DNA of 64,000 bases from Chondrosia reniformis (taxonomy: Eukaryota; Porifera; Demospongiae; Chondrillida; Chondrillidae). The stretch spans positions 7,593,450 to 7,657,449 of the forward strand of contig OX359198.1 in assembly GCA_947172415.1 (NCBI GenBank). The letters run 5' to 3'. Below are positions 10,076 through 23,800 of this stretch, piece by piece. Positions within the stretch are counted from its first letter, which is position 1, and each line of letters begins with the position of its first letter. The position numbers and the translations under genes were made by a program. The notes below the pieces were generated by a model. The model did not search any database and was not told the DNA's origin. It worked only from the letters and a program-made list of their open reading frames with translations.

Positions 10076-13035
10076 CTCCCGTACATTAAATTTCTATACA
10101 AGAATCTAATGTACATTTAGTGCAATAACTCTGTCAATTGGAAAGATGTGAAGCTGAAACTTCTTGTCAACATTCACAGACATACATAAAGCATATCCAA
10201 AGAGTTTTACAAATTTTGATGTTCACTCATATTTGTCCTATCTCTCACCATACATTAAATTTGTATACAAGAATCTAATGTACATTTAGTGCTGTAGCTC
10301 TGTCAATTGGAAAGATGTGGAGCTGAAACTTGTTGTCAGCATTCACAGACATCCTTAAAGCATATCCAAAGAGTTTTACAAATTTTGATGTTCACTCATA
10401 TTTGCCCTATCTCTCACCATACATTAAATTTGTATGCAAGAATCTATTGTACATTTAGTTCAATAACTCTGTCAATTGGAAAGATGTGAAGCTGAAACTT
10501 GTTGTCAGCATTCACAGACATACATAAAGCATATCCAAAGAGTTTTACAAATTTTGATGTTCACTCATATTTGCCCTATCTCTCACCATACATTAAATTT
10601 GTATAGCAGAATCTAATGTACATTTAGTGCTGTAACTCTGTCAATTGGAAAGATGTGAAGCTGAAACTTGCTGTCAGCATTCACAGACATCCATAAAACA
10701 TATCCAAAGAGTTTTACAAATTTTGATGTTCACTCATATTTGCCCTATCTCTCACCATACATTAAATTTGTATACAAGAATCTAATGTACATTTAGTGCA
10801 ATAACTCTGTCAATTGGAAAGATGTGAAGCTGAAACTTGCTGTCAGCATTCACAGACATCCTTAAAGCATATCCAAAGAGTTTTACAAATTTTGATGTTC
10901 ACTCATATTTGCCCTATCTCTCACCATACATTAAATTTGTATACAAGAATCTAATGTACATTTAGTGCAATAACTCTGTCAATTGGAAAGATGTGAAGCT
11001 GAAACTTGTTGTCAGCATTCACAGACATCCTTAAAGCATATCCAAAGAGTTTTGCAAATTTTGATGTTCACTCATATTTGCCCTATCTCTCACCATAAAT
11101 TAAATTTGTATGCAAGAATCTATTGTACATTTAGTTCAATAACTCTGTCAATTGGAAAGATGTGAAGCTGAAACTTGTTGTCAGCATTCACAGACATCCA
11201 TAAAACATATCCAAAGAGTTTTACAAATTTTGATGTTCACTCATATTTGCCTTATCTCTCACCATACATTAAATTTGTATACAAGAATCTAATGTACATT
11301 TAGTGCAATAACTCTGTCAATTGGAAAGATGTGAAGCTGAAACTTGCTGTCAGCATTCACAGCTATCCTTAAAGCATATCCAAAGAGTTTTGCAAATTTT
11401 GATGTTCACTCATATTTGCCCTATATCTCACCATACATACATTAAATTTGTATCACCATACATTAAATTTGTATACAAGAATCTAATGTACATTTAGTGC
11501 TGTAACTCTGTCAATTGGAAAGATGTGAAGCTGAAACTTGCTGTCAGCATTCACAGACATCCATAAAACATATCCAAAGAGTTTTACAAATTTTGATGTT
11601 CACTCATATTTGCCCTATCTCTCACCATACATTAAATTTGTATACAAGAATCTAATGTACATTTAGTGCAATAACTCTGTCAATTGGAAAGATGTGAAGC
11701 TGAAACTTGCTGTCAGCATTCACAGCTATCCTTAAAGCATATCCAAAGAGTTTTGCAAATTTTGATGTTCACTCATATTTGCCCTATATCTCACCATACA
11801 TTAAATTTGTATACAAGAATCTAATGTACATTTATTGCTGTAACTCTGTCAATTGGAAAGATGTGAAGCTGAAACTTGTTGTCAGCATTCACAGACATCC
11901 TTAAAGCATATCCAAAGAGTTTTACAAATTTTGATGTTCACTCATATTTGCCCTATCTCTCACCATACATTAAATTTGTATGCAAGAATCTATTGTACAT
12001 TTAGTTCAATAACTCTGTCAATTGGAAAGATGTGAAGCTGAAACTTGTTGGCAGCCTTCACAGACATACATAAAGCATATCCAAAGATTTTGATGTTCAC
12101 TCATATTTGCCCTATCTCTCACCATACATTAAATTTGTATAGCAGAATCTAATGTACATTTAGTGCTGTAACTCTGTCAATTGGAAAGATGTGAAGCTGA
12201 AACTTGCTGTCAGCATTCACAGACATCCATAAAACATATCCAAAGAGTTTTACAAATTTTGATGTTCACTCATATTTGCCCTATCTCTCACCATACATTA
12301 AATTTGTATGCAAGAATCTATTGTACATTTAGTTCAATAACTCTGTCAATTGGAAAGATGTGAAGCTGAAACTTGTTGTCAGCCTTCACAGACATACATA
12401 AAGCATATCCAAAGATTTTGATGTTCACTCATATTTGCCCTATCTCTCACCATACATTAAATTTGTATAGCAGAATCTAATGTACATTTAGTGCTGTAAC
12501 TCTGTCAATTGGAAAGATGTGAAGCTGAAACTTGCTGTCAGCATTCACAGACATCCATAAAACATATCCAAAGAGTTTTACAAATTTTGATGTTCACTCA
12601 TATTTGCCCTATCTCTCACCATACATTAAATTTGTATACAAGAATCTAATGTACATTTAGTGCAATAACTCTGTCAATTGGAAAGATGTGAAGCTGAAAC
12701 TTGCTGTCAGCATTCACAGCTATCCTTAAATCATATCCAAAGAGTTTTGCAAATTTTGATGTTCACTCATATTTGCCCTATCTCTCACCATACATTAAAT
12801 TTGTATACAAGAATCTAATGTACATTTAGTGCTGTAGCTCTGTCAATTGGAAAGATGTGGAGCTGAAACTTGTTGTCAGCATTCACAGACATCCTTAAAG
12901 CATATCCAAAGAGTTTTACAAATTTTGATGTTCACTCATATTTGCCCTATATCTCATCATACTTTAAATTTGTATACAAGAATCTAATCTACATTTAGAG
13001 CCCTAACTCTGTCAATTGGAAAGATATGAAGCTGA
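10076..13035 (+). repeat. 169-bp satellite array, block 2
   Basis: About 17 head-to-tail monomers, all in the same orientation as block 1. Variants such as tatagcagaatc, tatacaagaatc and tatgcaagaatc alternate in recurring runs, suggesting higher-order duplication of groups of monomers. The repeated 60-codon frames here are by-products of the repeat. Confidence 0.92.
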
Positions 13036-13757
13036 AACCTCTTGGCTGTATGCACATATAGCTATACAGTATATCCTGCTAGTTTTGTAAAATTTCAAAA
13101 AAGGATACCCGAGTTACTGTAGATCGAAAAATACCCTATTCTAAAGTATTGAAGATTCGCCAACCACAAGCGTTTTCATAGGCTATTACTTTATTTAAAT
13201 AGAAGATAAAACCTTATAATAGTAGGCCTACCTGGACACATCTCTATGGTGGTTGCGGTTCCCATAGAGGTTGGTAGCGCTTAGACTCTGAAGCTGTCTC
13301 CTAATCGGTTGGTGCCATAGAGACGTGCTCACCAATAATCCGGATTTCGGGGGGGTTCCACGTAATGTGGGATTGGCATCTGATATCTTAGGATTCATAT
13401 GAGTCGGCCATATCGAGAAGAACTGGTTCTTCTCACGCAAGTGACACCCAAAGCTCAACTCGGCAGAGCGTTACCACCGATCCCGGCCTCTGAGCGTCGT
13501 GGATGGTAGCGTTCGGTATGGTCCAATTTTTTTCCTTTGGAGTTTCTTTAGCAGTCGATTGACGATTTTTCACTTTAGCGACATCCATATATTATAATAT
13601 GGACAGATACTACTTCAAAACAATCAAGTATTACAGAGTGAATATCCATGTGTATTAAAATCTTTAAAAGCGTTCTCGTCATTCAAAATATACATATAAA
13701 AGTACCGTATTTTCAATATTCCCTTCTCTAGGTCGGCCATTTATATTATTACGAAAC
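13036..13757 (-). repeat. Inverted ~720-bp module, internal copy 2
   Basis: Nearly identical to copies 1 and 3. Its 76-codon frame lies at 13228-13458, which is 3681 bases from the copy 1 frame. The flanking satellite junctions are the same (gctagttttgtaaaatttc on the left, acgaaactcccgtacattaa on the right), so modules and monomers were amplified together. Confidence 0.9.
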
Positions 13758-15859
13758 TCCCGTACATTAAATTTCTATACAAGAATCTAATGTACATTTA
13801 GTGCAATAACTCTGTCAATTGGAAAGATGTGAAGCTGAAACTTCTTGTCAACATTCACAGACATACATAAAGCATATCCAAAGAGTTTTACAAATTTTGA
13901 TGTTCACTCATATTTGCCCTATCTCTCACCATACATTAAATTTGTATACAAGAATCTAATGTACATTTAGTGCTGTAGCTCTGTCAATTGGAAAGATGTG
14001 AAGCTGAAACTTGTTGTCAGCATTCACAGACATCCTTAAAGCATATCCAAAGAGTTTTACAAATTTTGATGTTCACTCATATTTGCCCTATCTCTCACCA
14101 TACATTAAATTTGTATAGCAGAATCTAATGTACATTTAGTGCTGTAACTCTGTCAATTGGAAAGATGTGAAGCTGAAACTTGCTGTCAGCATTCACAGAC
14201 ATCCATAAAACATATCCAAAGAGTTTTACAAATTTTGATGTTCACTCATATTTGCCCTATCTCTCACCATACATTAAATTTGTATACAAGAATCTAATGT
14301 ACATTTAGTGCTGTAACTCTGTCAATTGGAAAGATGTGAAGCTGAAACTTGCTGTCAGCATTCACAGCTATCCTTAAAGCATATCCAAAGAGTTTTGCAA
14401 ATTTTGATGTTCACTCATATTTGCCCTATATCTCACCATACATTAAATTTGTATAGCAGAATCTAATGTACATTTAGTGCTGCAACTCTGTCAATTGGAA
14501 AGATGTGGAGCTGAAACTTGTTGTCAGCATTCACAGACATCCTTAAAGCATATCCAAAGAGTTTTACAAATTTTGATGTTCACTCATATTTGCCCTATCT
14601 CTCACCATACTTTAAATTTGTATAGCAGAATCTAATGTACATTTAGTGCTGTAACTCTGTCAATTGGAAAGATGTGAAGCTGAAACTTGCTGTCAGCATT
14701 CACAGACATCCATAAAACATATCCAAAGAGTTTTACAAATTTTGATGTTCACTCATATTTGCCCTATCTCTCACCATACATTAAATTTATGTACAAGAAT
14801 CTAATGTACATTTAGTGCAATAACTCTGTCAATTGGAAAGATGTGAAGCTGAAACTTGCTGTCAGCATTCACAGCTATCCTTAAAGCATATCCAAAGAGT
14901 TTTACAAATTTTGATGTTCACTCATATTTGCCCTATATCTCACCATACATTAAATTTGTATACAAGAATCTAATGTACATTTAGTGCTGTAACTCTGTCA
15001 ATTGGGAAGATGTGAAACTGAAACTTGCTGTCAGCATTCACAGCTATCCTTAAAGCATATCCAAAGAGTTTTGCAAATTTTGATGTTCACTCATATTTGC
15101 CCTATCTCTCACCATACATTAAATTTGTATACAAGAATCTAATGTACATTTAGTGCTGTAACTCTGTCAATTGGAAAGATGTGAAGCTGAAACTTGCTGT
15201 CAGCATTCACAGACATCCATAAAACATATCCAAAGAGTTTTACAAATTTTGATGTTCACTCATATTTGCCCTATCTCTCACCATACATTAAATTTGTATA
15301 GCAGAATCTAATGTACATTTAGTGCTGCAACTCTGTCAATTGGAAAGATGTGAAGCTGAAACTTGCTGTCAGCATTCACAGCTATCCTTAAAGCATATCC
15401 AAAGAGTTTTACAAATTTTGATGTTCACTCATATTTGCCCTATATCTCACCATACATTAAATTTGTATACAAGAATCTAATGTACATTTAGTGCTGTAAC
15501 TGTGTCAATTGGAAAGATGTGAAGCTGAAACTTGTTGTCAGCATTCACAGACATCCTTAAAGCATATCCAAAGAGTTTTACAAATTTTGATGTTCACTCA
15601 TATTTGCCCTATCTCTCACCATACTTTAAATTTGTATACAAGAATCTAATGTACATTTAGTGCTGTAACTCTGTCAATTGGAAAGATGTGAAGCTGAAAC
15701 TTGCTGTCAGCATTCACAGCTATCCTTAAAACATATCCAAAGAGTTTTACAAATTTTGATGTTCACTCATATTTGCCCTATATCTCACCATACTTTAAAT
15801 TTGTATACAAGAATCTAATCTACATTTAGAGCCCTAACTCTGTCAATTGGAAAGATATG
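13758..15859 (+). repeat. 169-bp satellite array, block 3
   Basis: About 12 further direct monomers of the same subfamily as block 2. The first monomers match those that follow copy 1, so block plus module forms a higher-order unit. Confidence 0.92.
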
Positions 15860-16588
15860 AAGCTGAAACCTCTTGGCTGTATGCACATATAGCTATACAG
15901 TATATCCTGCTAGTTTTGTAAAATTTCAAAAAAGGATACCCGAGTTACTGTAGATCGAAAAATACCCTATTCTAAAGTATTGAAGATTCGCCAACCACAA
16001 GCGTTTTCATAGGCTATTACTTTATTTAAATAGAAGATAAAACCTTATAATAGTAGGCCTACCTGGACACATCTCTATGGTGGTTGCGGTTCCCATAGAG
16101 GTTGGTAGCGCTTAGACTCTGAAGCTGTCTCCTAATCGGTTGGTGCCATAGAGACGTGCTCACCAATAATCCGGATTTCGGGGGGGTTCCACGTAATGTG
16201 GGATTGGCATCTGATATCTTAGGATTCATATGAGTCGGCCATATCGAGAAGAACTGGTTCTTCTCACGCAAGTGACACCCAAAGCTCAACTCGGCAGAGC
16301 GTTACCACCGATCCCGGCCTCTGAGCGTCGTGGATGGTAGCGTTCGGTATGGTCCAATTTTTTTCCTTTGGAGTTTCTTTAGCAGTCGATTGACGATTTT
16401 TCACTTTAGCGACATCCATATATTATAATATGGACAGATACTACTTCAAAACAATCAAGTATTACAGAGTGAATATCCATGTGTATTAAAATCTTTAAAA
16501 GCGTTCTCGTCATTCAAAATATACATATAAAAGTACCGTATTTTCAATATTCCCTTCTCTAGGTCGGCCATTTATATTATTACGAAAC
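15860..16588 (-). repeat. Inverted ~720-bp module, internal copy 3
   Basis: The third inverted module has its 76-codon frame at 16059-16289, 2831 bases from copy 2. Sequence and junctions are essentially those of copies 1 and 2. Confidence 0.9.
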
Positions 16589-19480
16589 TCCCGTACATTA
16601 AATTTCTATACAAGAATCTAATGTACATTTAGTGCAATAACTCTGTCAATTGGAAAGATGTGAAGCTGAAACTTCTTGTCAACATTCACAGACATACATA
16701 AAGCATATCCAAAGAGTTTTACAAATTTTGATGTTCACTCATATTTGCCCTATCTCTCACCATACATTAAATTTGTATACAAGAATCTAATGTACATTTA
16801 GTGCTGTAGCTCTGTCAATTGGAAAGATGTGGAGCTGAAACTTGTTGTCAGCATTCACAGACATCCTTAAAGCATATCCAAAGAGTTTTACAAATTTTGA
16901 TGTTCACTCATATTTGCCCTATCTCTCACCATACATTAAATTTGTATGCAAGAATCTATTGTACATTTAGTTCAATAACTCTGTCAATTGGAAAGATGTG
17001 AAGCTGAAACTTGTTGTCAGCATTCACAGACATACATAAAGCATATCCAAAGAGTTTTACAAATTTTGATGTTCACTCATATTTGCCCTATCTCTCACCA
17101 TACATTAAATTTGTATAGCAGAATCTAATGTACATTTAGTGCTGTAACTCTGTCAATTGGAAAGATGTGAAGCTGAAACTTGCTGTCAGCATTCACAGAC
17201 ATCCATAAAACATATCCAAAGAGTTTTGCAAATTTTGATGTTCACTCATACGTACATTAACCTTGTATACCAGAATTTATTGTACATTGAGGGCTGTAAC
17301 TCTATCAAATGGGGAGATATGAAGCTAACACTTAGTGTCAGCATTCACAGACATCTATACAGCATGTCCAATGATTTTTTGAAATTTTGATGGAACTTAA
17401 AATTTGCCCTATATCTCACCATACATTAACCTTGTATACCAGAATTTTTTGTACATCGAGGTATGTAACCCTATCAAATGGAAAGATATGAAGCTGTGAC
17501 TTTGTGTCAGCATTCACAGACACTAATAGAGTATGTCCAATGAGTTTTTGAAATTTTGATGAAAAATTAAAATTTGCCCTATCTCGCACCATACATTAAC
17601 CTTGTATACCAGAATTTATTGTACATTGAGGGCTGTAACTCTATCAAATGGGGAGATATGAAGCTAACACTTAGTGTCAGCATTCACAGACATCTATACA
17701 GCATGTCCAATGATTTTTTGAAATTTTGATGGAACTTAAAATTTGCCCTATCTCGCACCATACATTAACCTTGTATACCAGAATTTTATGTACATCGAGG
17801 TATGTAACCCTATCAAATGGAAAGATATGAAGCTGTGACTTTGTATCAGCATTCACAGACACTAATAGAGTATGTCCAATGAGTTTTTGAAATTTTGATG
17901 GAATTTAAAATTTGCCTTATCTCGCACCATACGTATCTCTCACCATACATTAAATTTGTATACAAGAATCTAATGTACATTTAGTGCTGTAACTCTGTCA
18001 ATTGGAAAGATGTGGAGCTGAAACTTGTTGTCAGCATTCACAGACATCCTTAAAGCATACCCAAAGAGTTTTACAAATTTTGATGTTCACTCATATTTGC
18101 CCTATCTCTCACCATACATTAAATTTGTATGCAAGAATTTAAAGTACATTTAGTGCTGTAACTCTGTCAATTAGAAAGATGTGAAGCTGAAACTTGGTGT
18201 TAGCATTCACAGACATACATAAAGCATATCCAAAGAGTTTTGCAAATTTTGATGTTCACTCATATTTGCCCTATCTCTCACCATACATTAAATTTGTATG
18301 CAAGAATTTAAAGTACATTTAGTGCTGTAACTCTGTCAATTAGAAAGATGTGAAGCTGAAACTTGGTGTTAGCATTCACAGACATACATAAAGCATATCC
18401 AAAGAGTTTTGCAAATTTTGATGTTCACTCATATTTGCCCTATCTCTCACCATACATTAAATTTGTATGCAAGAATCTAATGTACATTTAGTGCAATAAC
18501 TCTGTCAATTGGAAAGATGTGAAACTGAAACTTGGTGTTAGCATTCACAGATATCCTTAAAGCATATCCAAAGAGTTTTGCAAATTTTGATGTTCACTCA
18601 TACGTACATTAACCTTGTATACCAGAATTTATTGTACATTGAGGGCTGTAACTCTATCAAATGGGGAGATATGAAGCTAACACTTAGTGTCAGCATTCAC
18701 AGACATCTATACAGCATGTCCAATGAGTTTTTGAAATTTTGATGGAACTTAAAATTTGCCCTATATCTCACCATACATTAACCTTGTATACCAGAATTGT
18801 TTGTACATCGAGGTATGTAACCCTATCAAATGGAAAGATATGAAGCTGTGACTTTGTGTCAGCATTCACAGACACTAATAGAGTATGTCCAATGAGTTTT
18901 TGAAATTTTGATGAAAAATTAAAATTTGCCCTATCTCGCACCATACATTAACCTTGTATACCAGAATTTATTGTACATTGAGGGCTGTAACTCTATCAAA
19001 TGGGGAGATATGAAGCTAACACTTAGTGTCAGCATTCACAGACATCTATACAGCATGTCCAATGATTTTTTGAAATTTTGATGGAACTTAAAATTTGCCC
19101 TATCTCGCACCATACATTAACCTTGTATACCAGAATTTTATGTACATCGAGGTATGTAACCCTATCAAATGGAAAGATATGAAGCTGTGACTTTGTATCA
19201 GCATTCACAGACACTAATAGAGTATGTCCAATGAGTTTTTGAAATTTTGATGGAAATTAAAATTTGCCCTATCTCCCGCCATACGTACATTAACCTTGTA
19301 TACCAGAATTTTTTGTACATCGAGGTATGTAACTCTATCAAATGGAAAGATATGAAGCTGTGACTTTGTATCAGCATTCACAGACCCTAATAGAGTATGT
19401 TCAATGAGTTTTTGAAATTTTGATGGAAATTAAAATTTGCCCTACGTACGTACATACCAACCTAATGTACATACGTAGAT
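16589..19480 (+). repeat. 169-bp satellite array, block 4
   Basis: Direct monomers switch between the two subfamilies: gatgtgaagctgaaacttg type to ~17255, gagatatgaagctaacactt type to ~17940, the first type again to ~18600, then the second to the end. Several switches occur at the same point (cactcatacgtacattaacc at ~17250 and ~18600), marking a duplicated junction. Confidence 0.9.
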
Positions 19481-20435
19481 ACGTATAGTGAGAGATACGT
19501 AGGGCAAATATTGACATACTTCAAAATTTCTAAAACTCATTGGGCATGCTATATAGTTGTCTCTAAATGCTGACACCGGTATAGCTTTCCACATGATCGA
19601 GTGGCAGCACAAACAGCATGGTTCAATTTTTTATTATATACCGCATAATTGCGTAATACTATAAATGGCCTACCGTAAGTAGGGCCAATAATTATTAATT
19701 TTAGTACTATATCTCCAAAACTAGAATGTTTTCAAAGATTTTTTATCCATGTGTATATGCACTGTGTAGTACCTGATTGATGTTGAAGTAGTACCTATCC
19801 ATATAAAACATATGGATGTCGTTAAAGTGAAATTTCGCCAATCGTCGGCCAACGAAACTCCAAAGAAAAAAGTTGGACCATACCGAACGCTACCATCCAC
19901 GACGCTCAGAGGCCGGGATCGGTGGTAACGCTCTGCCGAGTTGAGCTTTGGGTGTCACTTGCGTGAGAAGAACCAGTTCTTCTCGATATGGCCGACTCAT
20001 ATGAATCCTAAGATATCAGATGCCAATCCCACATTACGTGGAACCCCCCCGAAATCCGGATTATTGGTGAGCACGTCTCTATGGCACCAACCGATTAGGA
20101 GACAGCTTCAGAGTCTAAGCGCTACCAACCTCTATGGGAACCGCAACCACCATAGAGATGTGTCCAGGTAGGCCTACTTTATAAGGTTTTTCGCTTCTAT
20201 TTAAACAACAAAAATTCCAAAGAAAACGGTTGTGGTTGGCGCTTTTCCATACTTAAGAATAGGGTATTTTCAAGAAAAATGTGGTCGAAATGTTTCAATT
20301 ATTTTCCAGATTACTGCATCGTTTCAAGAAATTTTAAAGATATATTCAATATTAGTAGTTCATCTCGGAACTGGGGAAAGTGGATACAATTCTGTAAGTG
20401 TCTTGATAGGCCGAGCAGAACAACTTTTCTAGTCC
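19481..20435 (+). repeat. Right flanking element with an inverted satellite monomer
   Basis: At 19490-19610 there is one divergent monomer in reverse orientation. It is followed by cataattgcgtaatactata and the module in plus orientation to ~20435, ending gataggccgagcagaacaac. The 76-codon frame of the inverted copies is here on the plus strand (19941-20171). Together with 5745-8045 this element brackets the satellite as a direct repeat. Confidence 0.85.
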
Positions 20436-20878
20436 CAAGTATAAACGATTTTAGCGACAAGTGTTCCGATATGAACGTAAACTAGAATAACCAGCCACAT
20501 TCAATCTTAAATGCTGTAATAGGTTGATGGCTGCCTGCCTCTATATAAAGACCTTCTGACCGCTGCGTTCTGGACTGTCTCTAGTTGTTTCTGGTTGGCC
20601 CGAAGTAGCAATGTTTTAACTTTGAGATGTCCCGATATTTATTGGATAACAGTATATCGCGATATAAATTCTTTTAATCAGTTGTCAGTTTTGCTATATA
20701 TAATAATAATATATACGAAAGGACATTTCAAATTTGAGTAATCTACATACGTTGTCGTAGTTTCAAGTCTTTTTTTATTTAAAATAATTGAAATGGATAA
20801 TTATACAACAATTTGTACAAATGTCAGTCTACTGATGTGATTAATAAGGAATGTTACAAAGAGCCAATTTAAAACAAT
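20436..20878. other. AT-rich intergenic stretch
   Basis: No coding exon or RNA gene is seen. It lies downstream of the stop of the minus-strand receptor gene and probably includes its 3' UTR. Confidence 0.5.
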
Positions 20879-23800
20879 TTACATGTTTTTAGTCTTAATG
20901 ATCTCCCTCAGTGGAATGCTGGAGTTGTTCTGATCTGTGAAGCTGTCGTCCTTGGCAGCCTTTGCATTGTGTATCTTGGTGAGGACATCCTTGAGGTGTG
21001 CCTGGTGGGACAGGGGCTGGGATGTCTCCAGACTGGACATTGAGCTTGGACGAGCAGACTTCTTAGCAGGCACTGGAGGGGGAACTAGAGTCTTCTGAGG
21101 CAGTGGGGGAGGGGGAGGGGGAGGGATAGGCCCATTAGGGCTAGTGCTGCCAAATGGTGAAGCCATGGGAGCCATAGGAATGGGCACAAATACTGGTCCC
21201 CCAGCCACCTCAGTGTCTGTGGCATGGGCAGTCTCTGGGGGAGGCGGGGGAGGAAACACATCATCATTGACTCCATGGTAACTGGTTGCCAGGGGCGATA
21301 TATGGTTGTGTGCCTGATTGTCCTTCCTCTTAAAGCCAGGACTCTGAGAGGTCATGTGATTGCCAGTGAAGGTGGACGAGATGGGCTCGAGAGCATCATA
21401 TTCTTCTTGACCGTAAGATCCAGCAGATCTTGTGGGCTTGCGAGGTTGTGCCTTGTCTGGGACGGCAGGAGGTGAGGCACTTCGTTTGTCCCTGGCAACT
21501 CGCAGCTTCTCAATCCAGTAGGCATTTGTAGAGGCATTGTTCCCGTCCACAGTGTTGGGAGACCTGGCTGTTCGCATGGACATGCTCTTTATGAAGTTGG
21601 GGTCAGAAAAGTGGAGATCATCGTGATGATGCAGCTCTTTCTTTGGCCGGTTGTGGGGCCTCGGTTCCCTAAAGCTCTGAGATCTGGTCTGATGTCTCCC
21701 CAGACCTCTTTCTGGGACGGGGGACCCCTCGGGGGTCTTGTCCAGTATCTGCTGAAAGGCTGCTCTGGCCGCCCTCACTTCCTCTATCAGCTGCATCATC
21801 TCATCAGTGGCAGTTGTATTCAGTGTTTCTGACTTGACCTGATCTCGAGGAATGATACTTGGTGAAGAGCCATCTTCTCCACCATACTGGGTCAAGTGCT
21901 GCATTGAACGAGACACTGGAGCCAAATGTAATGGTACATTTGCTGCAGTCTCCATGGTAACAGCACTGTGATGGCTGTCTAATCCATTAGCTAGTTCTTC
22001 CAGGCTGTCAGACATCCGGTTGCTATGGTCACCACCATGAGGATAGGTCTGTAGGCCGGATAGGGCTCCCTTCAAAGAGTTGTTGGATTCCATCATACTA
22101 GTCCGTGTTCCACCAGAGTGCAAAATGAGACCACTATCTGGTGAATCATCACCTGAAAACTGCCTCTTGTGACTGTTTAGTTCCTTGGAAGCCGACATCA
22201 ACTCTTCATTGTCTGATCGCAGACTTTCTCTGCTGGTGTTGAGGTTGTGTCTTGATCCTGTTCTCTGCTCAGCTTTGAGGACAGAGGACCAGGACGTGTT
22301 TGTCCTGATGCTCAGGGTTGGGTCCAGTGGCTCTGGGGGCTCACCTCTTTCAGGTCGTATCAGTTCTATGATGGGCTTGCGCTCTACTGCTCTTCTCTTC
22401 TGTTTACGAGTCTCAGCTCTGTGACAGCATCTACACACACACAAACATGCACTTACCTCACAAAGTACTGCTAGCAGTGTAGAGCAACTCACCTCACAAT
22501 GCAGCAACAGAAGAGGAACAGACATATACACAGCAAGAGGGCAAACCCTAAGCCAATGGCAAAACTATATACCATATTGAGAGTTATTTCAAAGACGTGT
22601 TCTCTCTCTAGTGGACAAAGGCTTTCATTCAATTCCATTAGCTCTAGTGGGCAGCTCTGAACAACTGGGTACCTCCTCCCATTAATTTCCAGGGAACCTA
22701 CCCCTCTCAGGATGGTTAGAATGTGAAGCATATTGTTTGTGGCATTAGTACTTTTGTACAGTAACTCTGTTCTCAGCAGAGCTGCACGGTGCCCATCCGG
22801 ATAGCATGAAAATGTAGTAGATTCTGATAACACATTTTCTTCCCCAAAACCACAGTTACATTGTTCTTGCACTGTTGTTATGAGAGCTTGAACTAAATCT
22901 CGACCAACTGAGTCCAGTTGAGGAATCTAAAGTGTTAATGGAATTGAAATGGTAAATGAAGTGGCAATTTTAACTTACAGCAAAAGTCTACTACCTCTAA
23001 ATATTGGCAGTTGGCGACCTCTCCAAACACACGTTGGATCACTGCTCTTTCTTGCACTACAACTGAGCACATTTGGTTCAATGACAAGTGCAATAACTCA
23101 CCACTTTTACATGATCAAATACTTACCATCTATGTAGTCTGTTTCAGAAATCTCCAAGGCATTGTCCGTGACTTGGCAGAAGTAGCGACCTGGACTACTG
23201 TTGATGGAAAGCTGCAGGCTACTTTCAGAGCCAAAGATGTCAGTACTACCCACTCTTCTCCAGACAATACTGACGTTATTAAAGCTGCTATAGTTGCAGT
23301 ATAAAGTTTTGCTGTCTGTTTCTATGACAACCTTGTCTTGAGGAATGGAGACCTTCAGGGGAGCTACAGAGGAATAAGGTCATTGCACTACATACTGGCA
23401 TATATGGAATATAGTACTACTACTGTATAAGGAATAGAAGGCTTACTTTTGGGGACCACCTCGAGTCTTGACCTCTTACTACCTTCAGAGTTGGTTACCT
23501 CACATGTAATATTGGTATAGCTGGTCAGGTTAGAACTTGTCAGCACTGATGAGTGGTTACTCGTCATATTTCCTTGGACAGTAGAACCATCCTGTGTCCA
23601 ACTGAAGTGAGGCAATGGAAGGACATCGCTTGGCACAGTGCACTCCACAGACAGGTCAAAGTTCCTTGGGAATGCCACCACATTGTCACCACCAGGTAGG
23701 GCAATGTAGTGTGGTACAACCTTCAAGGCTACCTCGTACGGAGCTAATAGGATTAAAGTAAGGCAATGAGGTAATATATCCCATCGCACTAAATAGTTCA

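Noticed and set aside
10307-12363. Repeated 60-codon ORFs MERCEAETCCQHSQTS... in the satellite
   Set aside because: By-product of the 169-bp monomer; the frame starts and stops inside two adjacent monomers. There is no sign of selection and no promoter.
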